The notes beneath the pieces were generated by a model that did no database searches, was not told the origin of the DNA, and was given only the letters and a program-made list of their open reading frames with translations. A stretch of DNA of 64,000 bases from Chaenocephalus aceratus. Lineage: Eukaryota; Chordata; Actinopteri; Perciformes; Channichthyidae. Location of the stretch: NCBI GenBank assembly GCA_023974075.1, contig CM043797.1, positions 11,648,401 through 11,712,400 on the forward strand, read 5' to 3'. The position numbers were made by a program, and so were the translations under genes. Below, piece after piece: positions 42,202 to 53,845 of this stretch. Within the stretch, counting starts at the first letter, position 1, and the number at the start of each line of letters is the position of its first letter.

Positions 42202-45200
42202 GGTGATAGGAGTATGGCATGGTCAATTATGACAAGTATGACCACTGTAAATCTTACCTTGTGTTCATGCCAACCTTCAGAGAGCTTGGAGTGTTGGGAT
42301 GATCTGGACAAGCTAGAGGAGCGCTGCAGGACGGTGGTGGTAGCACCTTGTCGGCATAGATGTTATAAATCCCTGACACATCTGTAAACAACAGGATAAT
42401 AACACAATTTCACTTTATAAAAAGTGGCATTAGTATGGGAGTATCTGACAATGGTAGAAAATAACATGGTAGCTGTAGCTGTTTTTAACTTCGAGAAAAG
42501 TACCACGCGAGCGAAAGCTGTTGTTAAAGGGACAAAGTAGCATGCTAGCGCTAGTTGTTTTGTTAACAGGGAGAAAGTAGTATGCTAGCCATACCTCTGG
42601 TTAACATGGAGGAAGTAGCAGGCTAGCAAATAGCAAAATAGCTGTAAGTGAAAAACTCAAAGGCTACTTTTACATATATGTGTTATGTCATATGATCTCC
42701 ATACTGCACTGTGAAATCCTTTGTGGTTTTATTTTATTTTATTACATGCAACTAGGTTTATTAATTCCCTATGTTCCCATATGAAGATCTACATGTGTCC
42801 TTAGCTTTGGCCTTGGTTTTGACTGCAGGATCAGTGGCGCTGCAGCGTATGACGTATGGCTTTGACAAATCTCCTCCTGTGTTTTTAGAAGTGTTCACAG
42901 ATTACATGTTTCTCTGCTGCTGGCCAGAGCTAATGATGTTTTCTTTCCAAACTTTAGCTCTGAGGAACCTGGAGTGATGGATGTTCTCTAACAGCCCTAC
43001 TAATTGGTTCTATGCTTACGTGAGTGAGTTTGTGTTCGGCTCCGGGGCCTGGATGAGGGAAGGGTGATGTAATGCTGGATCAGGGCCTCGCAGACAGCTG
43101 AAAGGCTGATTAGTAACGTGGGGTTTGATACAGCAGCCAACTTCCGTGTTTGTGTGTGTGCCCGATAGCAAAGTAAGAACAATTGATGGATATGACTGAG
43201 TTGTATTTTGGCTCAGTTCAAGTGAATGACATCATCTTGCACAAACACACATTCTCATACAAACTTGTTGAAGAATCAGTGATCCATTTTTAGTGTGTAC
43301 TTCTAGGAAAACATATGATTTACTCACACCATGTGCAGTGTGTCTGGGGTGGGGGGTTATACATTTTCTTTAGGCTGTTACAACATGGAAGCAGGAGTGT
43401 GAGGGAAAACCTTTTTTTGCCACAAATTGTCTCATTTATGTAAAATGATGTCCTTATACAACCAAACTCATTACATCATATTTTAACCGGTTTATACGTT
43501 AAATGCTGTACATTTTAACAAAGCAAAATTGGAAACCAAACAAAACTACTTGGTTAGGTTAAGAAGCCAACCAAAAAACTGGCTAGGTTTCTTAAAAGAT
43601 CATGGTTATGCATGAAATAAGTTTGTTTAGTGACTTATAAGAAGCGTTTTTGGGTTTTCTCAAAAACAGAAAGGTACAGAAACAGTTTTCCCTCGAAACA
43701 TGATTGGGTGTTTTTCTACGTACATACTATTTAGAGGACCAGGCAGCTAGGTGAGGACGTCCATATACAGGTAAAAATAGTAGCAGAAACAGTCCAAAGA
43801 AATACCGGCTTTGTAAAATGTAACCATAGTGTGCGCATGTTGGTTCTTGTCTTTTATCTTCTTGCTTATTCACATGCAGTTAACTTCCCAAAGTCCATCA
43901 AGTTCTTGAGGTCACATCCTCACAGAGGTCCCCAGTATCCTCTGTACTGTTGACATTAGGGGCCGGTCCACTTCCACACCCGTCCCACAGAGGACACCCA
44001 GTCCAGATGTATTCACTGTCATTGTGTCTCCCTCCGTCTGCTCAATGTCTCTTAGATGTCAGTGTCCTTGCTGAAAAGTGATTCAGCTGGCCAATGAAAC
44101 ATAAACTTCATAAACTCAGGTTAAAAGGTTAGCTTTAATGTGTCTAACAATTTACCACTAAATTAAAGTCATACACACGTTATCCATTTGTCCAAATTGA
44201 AACTTTGCACACTGGTTAACTTGAGAATAACACTGGATATTCTTGATATATCTTTCTTCTCTCTGTGGGACTAATAAAGGTATTCTGATTCCATTCAAAT
44301 TCTATATAATTGAGTTTACATTGTTTGGGGGTCGAACAACATTGAAAAATTGACATTTAGAACTCAACAGCAACATTGCAGTCAAACCTCCGTTCCTTTA
44401 AAGTAAAGCCAATGCGGACGTGCCTTAAACTCTTTCTATTTTCAAGTCTTCATACATACAGCATGATAATGTAATGTAATTATGTAAATAATAGTCTCTT
44501 TTGGGAAGGAGTAGTTTGTCGACTAAATCTAAATGCAACCATTTCAAAAAAACACTTAGTACAATATTAACCTCTCTCAAACCTTCTCTGTCAAGATACT
44601 ACACACCCTTCGTGGAATAATATGAAAAGAAGGAATAAGATCTATGATACACAACTTCTCCGCCCTGCTCTTTGCCTGGATCAGTTTAAAACTAAAAGTG
44701 TTGTCATTTCTCATCCTCCCTTCGTCTGCACTTCGTCAACCATCCTCTTTCTTCCCCCAACCAGGCACTTTCACCTCGAGCTCATCTTCCTTGTCTTTTA
44801 AAAAAACGGAAACTGTATTTTTCCCAGGGCAGGGTCAATTCACCAGTTTCTAAGCCCTGCCATTACTCACTGTTACTTTTCAGGAAAACAAAAGCCTTTT
44901 CAGATGAACGGTAGTCGTGGTCTCGGCTAAAATTGATGTTGCTAGAAAGAATGTGACCGTTTATTTAACGAGAGTCTTAATACCTGATGGATACAAATAA
45001 TGGATATTCTGAAAGACTGAGTCTAAAGCTGCATGTCCTAGCCTAAAAATGAGCATGCATGCCATAAGGAGCAGTCTTGCTAGATTTGTGCAGGATGCAG
45101 CTGCCTAGTCCTTGTGTTCATTGTACGATATTTGGACTAAACATTTTATTTATTCTGACAAAGCCATTGCATTTTTTTTTAATTAGACTATAACTTGCTA

Positions 45201-45789
45201 AAAAGCCATGTGTATGATTAATGTTCATAATTTCAAAGAGTATATTTTACTTTTCACCAAGAGATAAGGATTTAATGATAAGCAACCATTGAGTTTAAAC
45301 TAATCCAAAGTTAGAGTGTAAACTCAATAAGGAACACTTTAAACTCCGATATACTGGCTTTTCTAGCGTAAAGTGTAATTCCATAACAAATAGTATTCAC
45401 TAATGACAGAACCTATTTGCATGTGGACCTAATGCCAGTAACATAATTAGCATGCTAATGCAGTTTACGTGCAGATGAAGACTTTCATCTTTGTTGGATT
45501 GTTTGTTTTGGGATGGTGATTAAAACAAGTTACTTTAGATACTCAAAGAGAATGACTCCCACCACAGCCCAATGCACACTAGTTTTGGCATGTGGTGAAA
45601 GTTATGCTTGCTAATTTCTCAAAACATGTCTGTTTGCGAACGGAGTTAAGGTAATTACTCACTTACTAATCTCATATTATTCAAACCAAGTATTTGAGTT
45701 ATAGAGAAAGTTATATTTACTCTATTATTGAAATAATCCTCCTATTTATCTGGGTGGCCTTACTGGTAATGAATCTACTTTGCCAAAAC
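42202..45789. other. Long unannotated stretch
   Basis: 3.6 kb without a supported gene. A possible LINE tail (GTGGGACTAATAAAGG) is at 44265-44281. No exon series or RNA gene recognised. Confidence 0.5.
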
Positions 45790-46036
45790 AGGGGGTTACG
45801 TATTGTAACCCTAGTAATATAAGCAAAGGCGGAGCCCTCTACTGGACTCTATGGGTACTACTCTATCATGCTGTGCGTGCTTTCACCTACTGAGTTTACG
45901 TAAACGTAGCCGGACAATCGGGGCGAGCCTACCTGAATGCGCGCGCAGGCCCACAGTATATAAAGGTGGCTACACCTGCCGCCCACTATCCTGTACACTC
46001 TTCAGCGCGCGGACTAGGAAAGACAGGGCTCCCAGG
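45790..46036 (-). repeat. DIRS right inverted terminal repeat
   Basis: Starts with the hairpin GGGTTACGTATTGTAACCC and runs through GGAGCCCTCTACTGGACTC and the TTTACGTAAAC palindrome. It is the reverse complement of the left repeat near 53700-53845 with moderate divergence. Confidence 0.85.
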
Positions 46037-46106
46037 TAGAGGGCTCCGCCTGTGCTTATATATCTAGGGTTACAATACGTAACCCCCCGTTATATTTCAC
46101 ACAGCC
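46037..46106 (-). repeat. DIRS internal complementary region
   Basis: Bases 46037-46090 are the reverse complement of the outer ~55 bases of the right terminal repeat (45790-45845), and 46091-46106 (TATATTTCACACAG) are the complement of the extreme left terminus at 54855-54868. The region therefore bridges both outer ends, as expected for the template that aligns ends when DIRS makes its circular intermediate. Confidence 0.82.
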
Positions 46107-46247
46107 CCGATGTATACACGCCCTGTCATCCAACAACATCGACCCACCACACCGTCCCTGACCGGCTTTTGGCTAACATCCATTGCATACCCACTTCCTC
46201 TCATCCGGTTGTAACCGTAGAGAAGTTGGGGCCGCAATTTGGATAAG

Positions 46248-46530
46248 GCACACTCACACACGCTTACCTCGTGTAGAGTGTGTATGGAAAAGATCTGTGC
46301 GGAGACTCCGTCTGGAGCCTACCGAGCACCATGTTCCCCAGGTCCCTCAGGAGCATGGGAAAACATAAGTGCACCACGTCCCCCACACTCACACACGCTC
46401 CGTGTAGAGTGGGCATGGACAATAGTGAGGAAGGCTCTCCCAGCCTGCCTCCAGCCCTGTATGGGGGTGATTGCGCACCATGTCTCCCGAGTCTCTCAGG
46501 AGCATGGGAAAACACAAGTGCTTTATGTCC
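46248..46530. repeat. Two-copy ~134-bp tandem repeat in the recombinase 3' region
   Basis: CACTCACACACG...GTGTAGAGTG...CAGGAGCATGGGAAAACA occurs from 46251 and again from 46385, with a partial third likeness near 46670-46760. Confidence 0.75.
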
Positions 46531-47256
46531 AGGGGGGGGGGGTCAGAGACCCATGCGTTGCCTCGGCAAGCACAGACGACGAGAAGGAGCCAGACATGTC
46601 CAGGAGATAACATATTATGAAGGAGCCTGGCGTAGACCAAGACGCCGACGTGCATATATCTTCTACACTCACGCTGCTGAATAAGGCTGTTTGACACTGC
46701 CACAGCCCGTGTAGAATGCGCACAGACCCCAGTGGGGAGGGCTCTCCCCGCCCGTCCATAGGCATGTGTAATGCACCCGCATAGCCATCCTGTTAGGCGC
46801 TTCTTGGAGAGAGCTTTTCTAGCCACACCATCCCCAAAGCACACAAACAGCTGTTCAGTGCGTCTAATGGCAGCCGTGCGCTCTACATAACATGCTAGCG
46901 CACGCACTGGGCAGCGGAGGTGCAATTTAGCCTCCCTGGCCTCAATATGGGGTGGAAGATTAAAGCCACCTAACTGAATAGCCCTTGACCTGGACGAACT
47001 CCTTAGGCTCTTAGGAGTAAAGGAGGGGTTCGGTCTGAGTGTCGCCCCGCTACGGTCACCCCGGATCAAAAGGCAGCTTGGGTGCACCGACAGAGCGGTC
47101 AGCTCGGACACTCTTTTGGCCCGAAGTCAAGGCAAGTAGCAATGCTGTCTTCCATGACAGTGCTTTCAGGGAGGAGAGCTCCAGGGGCTCAAATGGTTCT
47201 GTGACCAGAGCCTCGAGCACCAACGGCAGGTCCCACTGTAGGGCGGAGGCGTGCAC
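46523..47256 (-). pseudogene. DIRS tyrosine recombinase, catalytic domain remnant
   Basis: Three frames together cover the domain: 47256-47056 with FEPLELSSLKALSWKTALLL, 47111-46750 with SELTALSVHPS (the first catalytic arginine precedes it), CPVRALACYV and the H-x2-R box in AHSTRAV, and 46700-46560 with ASWSTP and a terminal CYLLDM carrying the tyrosine position. At least three frameshifts separate them. The family inserts DIRS circles by site-specific recombination through a covalent tyrosine link. The gene is inactive here. Confidence 0.82.
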
Positions 47257-48692
47257 TACTGGGCGCTGCCTCCTGACATAAGCGGCTGACTGAAGGCTGA
47301 CCTGCCTCCAAATCCCTCATGGCAGGACGAAATGGCTGCTGCATACACCTTAATTGTGGAATGAGCCAGCCCCCTGTCCACCAGTATCTGTAAGTAGGTA
47401 AGAATAGAGCCCAGCGTGCATGACAGAGGCTCTAGACTCCTTCCTTCACACCATCGCCGGAATCCCGCCCACTTTGGCCTGCAACAGGCTGTGGTGGATT
47501 CTGCTCCTGCTGCTTGGATAGTCTGAATAACGTTGTCAGAAATCCCCACCTGTCTCAGCCTGTCCCTCTCAGGAGCCAAACCTGGAGAGGTTGGCCCAGA
47601 GTGGGTAACGCCCCTATTGCCCCTGCTTCCTGAGACAGCGCTCCCCAGACCTGAGGAATAGCCCAGGTCTGGTCCACCATCATCTGTGTTACCCCCACGT
47701 ACCACAGCTCCAGGCGGCGATCTGGGGCCACTAGGATGACTGACAGCTGATCCCCGCCTCACCCTATACAGAAGGGGGGGGATAAGGTGCAGCGGTGGAA
47801 AGGCGTAAAGCAGCTTCCTTGGCCATGGCTCGTGTGCAAATGCGTCCACCCCCAAGGGCGGATTGTCCCACCGGGCCAGGGAGAACCACAGGGCACAGTG
47901 GCTGTTGCGCCGATTGGCGAACAGGTCCACCTCTGCTCTCCCGAACTGAGTCCAGAACTGCTTCACCACCTCCGGGTGAAGCCTCCACTCGTCTGGCAGG
48001 GGTCCGCCTCTTGACATGAGGTCGGCCCCCCCGTTCTCCCATCCTGGGATGTGCAGGGCCCTTAGAGACAACACAATCTGTGAAACCCACAACCACAGGT
48101 TCTCTGCCGCGGTCAACAAGGCTATTGAGCGGACTCCGCCTTGCCTGTTGATGTACGCCACTGTGGTGCGGTTGTCGCTCCTCACTAGCACATGTTTGCC
48201 CTGTATTAAGGGTTTGAAGTGCTGTAGGACCAGCATCACTGCTTGCAGCTCCAGGAGGTTGCTGTGCTGAGCCTCTGTTAGAGGCCAGCAACCACCTACA
48301 GCTCTCTCTAGGAACGTCCCCCCCATCCTGTCACTGAAGCGTCTGTAAAGACTGTGATATAGGAGGTCACTTGCCCTAGTGGAGCTCCCCTCCGCAGATT
48401 CTCTGGGGACCCCCAGAATCGGAGGTTGCTCTCTACTGATGGGGGGATGATCACCAGACTTCGTTTGTGTCTTGAGATCTAAACGAAGGCCGGTAAGCCA
48501 CCTCTGTATGCGACGTGCATGCAGGAGTCCGAGTGGCACTATGGAGTGAGCAGCCATCATGAGACCCAAAGTCTGCATTATGATCAACGCTGTCACCGTC
48601 GCCCCCTGACACAACCTGCACACTGCCCGCAGCAGGGATGCTTGTCTGCTTTCTGTCAGGGTGGCACGTAGTCTGCCTGCATCGAGCATCAC
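47256..48692 (-). pseudogene. DIRS RT thumb, RNase H and recombinase N-terminal domain
   Basis: 478 codons. The start (MMLDAGRLRATL, QTLGLM) is the RT thumb. RNase H follows, with NLLELQAVMLVLQHF and VRSDNRTTVAYINRQGG (residues about 140-180), and then a region with HIPGWENGGADLMSR. The last 80 residues (ILTYLQILVDRGLAHSTIKV) are the core-binding domain of a tyrosine recombinase. Local reading near 48330-48350 is out of frame across the first RNase H aspartate, so compensating indels are present. It stops at TAG 47256-47258. Confidence 0.88.
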
Positions 48693-49644
48693 CCCCAGAT
48701 ATTCTACCTGCTGGTGAGGTATGGGGGAGCTCTTCTTCCAATTGACCGCAACTCTTTTTCAACCCAACTTGGTTAGGTGTAGGATCAATTGGGCTGTGTG
48801 AAACATTGCCCATTCCCTGGACCTGGCCATGACTATGAGTTCGCCCAGATAAAAGAACACCCTCATGTCATGGTCCCGCAGCTGTTGCAGCGCCGTAGCG
48901 TGCGTGGGGAAGGGAGTAGCCGAAGGTCAGTCTGTTGTACTCGTAGGCTACCCCCTGGAAGGCAAAACGCAAATACTTTCTGTGTTTTGGAGCCATTTCG
49001 CCATGAAAGTAAGCGTTCTTCAGGTCGATGGTTGTGAACCAATCGCCTGGCTGCACCAGTCCCAGTAACTGTTTCATAGTTAACATATGGAACTTCTTGC
49101 ATGCAATGTGCTGGTGCAGGCATTTGAAGATCCAGAATGGGCCTGAATTCTCCTGTCTTCTTGGGAACCCCAAGTCTCTGACTTGAGAGTGAACATGCCG
49201 AGAGGAAACCTATCTCCTCCTGGGATGACAGATGTGCCTCTCTCATGCCTCTGAACGGAGGAGAGATGCTGCAAAACTGGAGTGAATAACCCAGTTTCAG
49301 TGTCCTGTCTGTCCGCCCTGTTAATACACCACTGATTTTCCATTCCCCATAACATTGTGTTAGGGGATGTGCAATCAGCTGCGGAGCCGCAGCTATGAGG
49401 CTGTGGTACTCTCTGGTGGCCCACTCCGCCGTCAAACCCTCCATAAAAGGAAGTTTGACCCATGGGGGGCTGACACAGAAAGGGCCGTTTTTCTATAATG
49501 CAGTTTCCACTCAGAGAACAAAGCGGCCGATTTTTCACTGAGGTCCCTGAACACACCACGGCATGCACCGTGAGAGCGCGCGCTCCGCCATAATGCTGTT
49601 TTCTCGGGGGGGTCGTCATAATGCCGTCTCTTTGAAACGGACAT
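48693..49644 (-). pseudogene. DIRS reverse transcriptase N-terminal and palm remnant
   Basis: Overlapping frames carry the RT: 49619-49180 with the pre-RT segment, 49173-48880 with GDWFTTIDLKNAYF (first catalytic aspartate present) and RKYLRFAFQGVAYEYNRLTFGYSL, and 48813-48693. Near 48862-48873 the minus strand reads YLGE where the YxDD box should be, so both catalytic aspartates are lost. Several frameshifts divide the region. Confidence 0.85.
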
Positions 49645-49743
49645 TATGGGGAAATGTGGAATGTGGAGAGAGATGACTCATACTCTGGGATAAATGCACT
49701 CGTTTTTACTGAATGCATTTTACACACACATATCACTCTAGAA
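49528..49743 (-). repeat. DIRS reiterated segment U, copy 3
   Basis: Contains ACATTATGGGGAAATGTGG, GAGAGATGACTCATACTCTG and ends CACTCTAGAA before the hAT. Similar blocks are at 50134-50349 and 51716-52925 (split). Confidence 0.8.
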
Positions 49744-50101
49744 CAGTGTTTCTCAAACTTTTTCATACCAAGGACCACTTAACCAATAAAAAAACACTCG
49801 CGGACCACCTAACTCCAAAAATATTCAAAAACACATCGTTTTTCTAGAACAGATTACAAATCGCCAGACAATGGTATAAACAAGTGGCAACATGTGTGAC
49901 GAAGGTGTTTATCTGGGCTATGTCATGTAATCGAAAGTGAAACTTAAGCTCGTTCCATTGCGGAGATATTCCCGCGAGAGTGCGGATAACTTTAATTTAT
50001 TTATTTATTTCAAATGTGAAATTGTACCAATATACTCACGGACCACTAGGGGGCCCTCACGGACCACCAGTGGTCCGCGGACCACACTTTGAGAAGCAAT
50101 G
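49744..50101. mobile_element. Non-autonomous hAT (CAGTGTTTCTCAAA ends)
   Basis: Ends CAGTGTTTCTCAAA and the complement of CATTGCTTCTCAAA, flanked by CTCTAGAA and TTCTAGAA (7 of 8 match). Length 358 bp. Common MITE type with GGACCAC-rich ends. Confidence 0.88.
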
Positions 50102-50133
50102 TTCTAGAACTAGAGTTACACTACGTAACCCAC

Positions 50134-50349
50134 TGTTCTTCTGCGGAGGTCCCTGAACGCACCGCGGCCACTCTCACTTGGGCTGTGCCTCATAATGGGT
50201 GTCCAATTAACATCGTATGAAAACGGCCTTGCCGATCTCAACGAGACATTATGGGAAAATGTGGAATTGTGGAGAGAGATGACTCTTACTCTGGGATAAA
50301 TGCCATTGTCTTTACTAAATGCATTTGTCACACACACATCACTCTAGAA
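50134..50349 (-). repeat. DIRS reiterated segment U, copy 2
   Basis: Same block as copy 3, preceded at 50110-50132 by a TTACACTACGTAACCC piece that resembles the DIRS terminal hairpin. Confidence 0.8.
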
Positions 50350-51352
50350 CAGGGATGGGCAACTGTGATGGTGGTGGGGGCCACATCATTGATGCACTGG
50401 CCACCAGGGGGCTGCAGATTCACTTGGAACACACACACACACAAATTCCATGTGTTGTATGTAATTATTAACAAATATACTAAGTCTGACATCTTCATTG
50501 ACATTTTACAATCAAAGGGAACATCCCCAAAAAATGGGAACATCCTCTAATAAGCTCACTAAACAAATATCAGTTCACAGAGATGTTATTTCATTTTTAC
50601 AAGTGGCATGTTTGTATTGAACAGGTTATTAAACAGTGGAATAAAACTATTTTAAACTATTGGAAAGCACGGAAAATGTGTGTGTATTGAGATTAACCAT
50701 TAGATGACGTACACATGAAGTCATGAACACTAACCCAGACATTAGTTGTCTAACTTGAACCTAAAACACTTGTAGCCAGTCTCTGCATTCCCCTTATTCC
50801 ACAATAAGGGGAATGTCAACACAGACACCTGTCAGCCCGCACTCTGCTGTTCCTCAGCGCCGCTTCCCCTCCCTCCCGCTGACATTATGAATGAAAAGCG
50901 TATAGTAATCATAGATAACACGGCAGGGTCCGTGACAGTTTGTTTTCATCTGATTTCAAATAAACAAAGTCTTGGTTTTAAGAAGATTAAACTTGTTTCG
51001 CCAAATTCAGATGATAAAAACAACTTGTAAGTGTGTAAAGGCATAATTACAAGCAGCAACTTAACGTCACAGCAGGCAAAACAACAGCCGGTGTTTCTTG
51101 TGAGGGTTGCCCCGGGAAACAAACACAATACACACAAATGCGTCACAGATTATTTCGCGGTATTTGAAATCATCTACGCAACTTGCGACGTAACTAGGAG
51201 TCTAGTGGACGGTATCAGTACTACGATTTTTTTTTTTTTTTATTTAAATTATTATTTTTTATTAATTAGGTTGTTTAAAATTAATCTGAGGGCCGCAAAA
51301 AGAGGAGGTGGGGGCCGCATGCGGACCGCGGGCCGCCATTTGCCCATCCCTG
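50350..51352. mobile_element. Non-autonomous hAT (CAGGGATGGGCAA ends)
   Basis: Ends CAGGGATGGGCAA inverted, flanked by CTCTAGAA (50342-50349) and CTCTAGTA (51353-51360). GC-rich ends (GGGGGCCGC) and an AT-rich centre. No transposase frame recognised in 1003 bp. Confidence 0.88.
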
Positions 51353-51360
51353 CTCTAGTA

Positions 51361-51792
51361 CAAGGGTTACAATACGTAACCCACCGTTCATGCAACAGGG
51401 CCTCTTTTCGACTTCCTGTTGAAAGGAAACCTATCTCCTCCCAGGATGATAGATTTGACTCTCTATTTCCCCTGAATGGAGGAGAGACACTGCAAAGCTT
51501 GAGTGAGTAACCCAGTCTCAGTGTCCTGCCCCTCTACTCTGTCAGTACACAGCTTTTGTAGGGCTTCCATTCCCCACAAAACTGTGTTCAGGGGACATGC
51601 CAGCAGCTGTGAAGCTAAAGCTAAGAAGCTTTAGTATTCTCTGGTGGCCTACTCCACTGCCAAACCTTTCCATAAGAAGGGAGTTTTGGCATGGGGGCTG
51701 ACACAGAAAAGGGCCGATTTTCTACTGAGGTCCTTGAACGCACCGCGGCACGCTCCCGTGGGGCCGCGGCTCTGTCCTAATGCCGTCTCTTT
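51361..51792 (-). pseudogene. Duplicated DIRS RT-start fragment with terminal-like hairpin
   Basis: Repeats, at moderate identity, the sequence at 49180-49620 (for example the TCTGGTGGCC and CAGTGTCCTG...GTCAGTACAC blocks). It ends at 51362-51380 in GGGTTACAATACGTAACCC, the DIRS terminal hairpin motif, so part of the element has been duplicated with a terminus-like sequence at its edge. Confidence 0.75.
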
Positions 51793-52810
51793 TGCCCCTT
51801 TCACACCAGCGCTTTTTCAGCTCCGGCTCGGAGCTGGAGCCTGAAAAGCGCCGGTTTTTCCTGTTCACACCGCAGCAGCTCATAGCTCCGGAATCGGGTT
51901 CACTTCCAGCTCCAAAAAATTGTCGGTCTAGAGGCAAGAGCTTCGGAGCTAAGAGGTGGCGTCGCTTACGTCTCTCGTCGAGGCGTGCAGGAAACTAAAC
52001 CCACCTCCCCTGAACATGGGTCGACTGTCATGCCTGCCTACAAGCAGTAGTGCTTATAAACACACTTTATAAAGTCAGGCAACACTAACCAGGCTTCGTG
52101 TGATTCTGTTTATTTGTACCTTACTTTGACCATCCGTTCACTGTTATCGATCATTGTGGAGAGAGGCAGACGTGTTGTTTTGTATTATTGCAGCTATCGG
52201 ATGCAAGTAGTCAGTTAAGCTTCGGTTGCTATGCTAACATCACCCGTTTTATACCAGAGAAACTTTCATAACAGCGTTGTGATACCAAACAGCGTCAATT
52301 CAGACTGACACACATTCACTTAGGCTAAGGGGAACTGGGGATATGCATCAGCTGCTTGTGTGAGTCGGACAGTGAATACTTTAGAGCGGCCGCTGCAGTG
52401 TGAGCTAACCGGGAGCTAACGGGAGAATAAACTCCTGTGGAAGAGCAGCACTGCAGCGGTCGGTAAATGCTGCAGAAACACATTAATAAACAATGAACCA
52501 CGGCACTCTGGAGCAAAGTATAAGGTTGGAGAAGTCGTTATTCAATTTATTCTGGCTTCGTGTGATTAAAAGCAACACGATCATCGACCCGACGCAGTTC
52601 CCCGTTGTTGTTGTTGTTGTGAGCGCCGTAATGGCTGCCGTTGGGGAGCAAATCAGCGATGTAAACGGTGACGTCATGACGCAGCAGGGGCAGCTCTGGG
52701 GCGCCAGTGGGCGGTGTGAACAGAGCGGGAGCTGAAAAGGGAAACCGGAGCTGAATCAGAAAGCTCCCGCTCGGAGCTAGAAAGGGAAAAGCGCTGGTGT
52801 GAAAGCCGCA
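51793..52810. mobile_element. Inverted-repeat DNA element with 3-bp duplication (Harbinger-like?)
   Basis: Ends TGCCCCTTTCACACCAGCGC and TGCGGCTTTCACACCAGCGC inverted, with TTT on both sides (51790-51792 and 52811-52813). The uninterrupted host sequence GTCTCTTTGAAACGG is seen at 49625-49639. A 3-bp duplication suggests PIF/Harbinger, but no transposase is present. Confidence 0.75.
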
Positions 52811-53244
52811 TTTGAAACGGACATTATGGTGAAAAGTGGAAATGTGGAGAGAGATGACTCTTACTCTGGGATAAATGCAATCGTTTTCACTGAATGCGTT
52901 TCTCACACACACATCACTCTCTCTTGAACCTGCACAGTGTTTTGACAGCACTTCGGTTTATTACACTCACGTGCATGCACCTGCTGGCTCCGATACTGGA
53001 GTTTACAGAGGCGGTGGGGAGTGTCAGTGTGGGACAGTGTTATTTCCTCTGGGGATGAGCAAGAAGCAGCCACGCTGCGACTACTCCTCACCCACGTGAC
53101 CAAGGAGATCGATCCAAAGAGCCCTTCCGTAAACACGGGGGCTCCCGGCCCGGGAGATCAACAACACGGTCCTTTTGGAAGTGCCATGCAGCGTGATCCC
53201 TCACCGGATATCACACGGCAGACAACGGCGGCGCCACGATCAAG
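52811..53244 (-). other. DIRS segment U (rest of copy 1) and gag-RT spacer
   Basis: 52811-52925 completes segment U copy 1. Its right edge (CACTCTCTCTTG) has no hAT and shows the empty version of the site used in copies 2 and 3. The remainder to 53244 is DIRS internal sequence without a recognisable domain. Confidence 0.6.
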
Positions 53245-53757
53245 CTACAAATAATTGCTCTGATCTGGTGAGGTGGGGGCATCTCCAGCAATGAGCGAGA
53301 TGCCCAACACACTCGTGTTTATTTGCAGTCGCCTTGTCACGCGGTAGCGTGGCAGAGCTGTTTTCAGCTCCCTTCCCAGCCTGCTGCCCGCTGGGAGCAG
53401 CTGCGCTCCGCCGCCTTGGTCATCACCTAGGGCGGTGGACCTCCATGGACCGGACCCGGAAGTGCCCGACAACGGCAAACGGAGCCATCTGCCCCGCTGG
53501 AATGGCGACGTGAATGGCACCGCTTCGGCCATATCCTGGTCCCCAAAACACTCTAAGCAGAGGTGGTGGAGACCAGCGCCCGCGATCAAACCAGGGCAGG
53601 TGCATGGCCGAGCTTCCAGTAATGGTGAGTCAATTTTTCCTTCTAATCTTCTAATCTTCGTTCGTTTAACTCTTCGGTTGTCAGCTCGTCTGAAAGAGAA
53701 AAAGGATAGTGGGCGGCGGGTGGAGCCGCCTTTATATACTGTGGGCCTTCGCCGCAT
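53245..53757 (-). pseudogene. DIRS gag-like protein, N-terminal part
   Basis: 170 codons. Residues about 35-60 contain PCTCPGLIAGAGLHHLCLECFGD, a cysteine/histidine cluster matching the other copy at 17910, where it reads C-x2-C; here the first cysteine pair is altered (C-x-C). Downstream residues match the other copy as far as it goes, then become arginine- and serine-rich without a known domain. The start lies just inside the terminal repeat, as usual for DIRS ORF1. It is shorter than a full gag and probably frame-damaged. Confidence 0.7.
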
Positions 53758-53845
53758 TCAGATAGGCTCGCCCCGATTGGCTGGCTACGTTTACGTAAAC
53801 TCAGTAGGTGAAAGCACGCACAGCATGATAGAGAGTAGTACCCAT

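Noticed and set aside
46389..46684. Plus-strand frames opposite the DIRS recombinase
   Set aside because: Antisense shadows of the recombinase remnant; no motifs.
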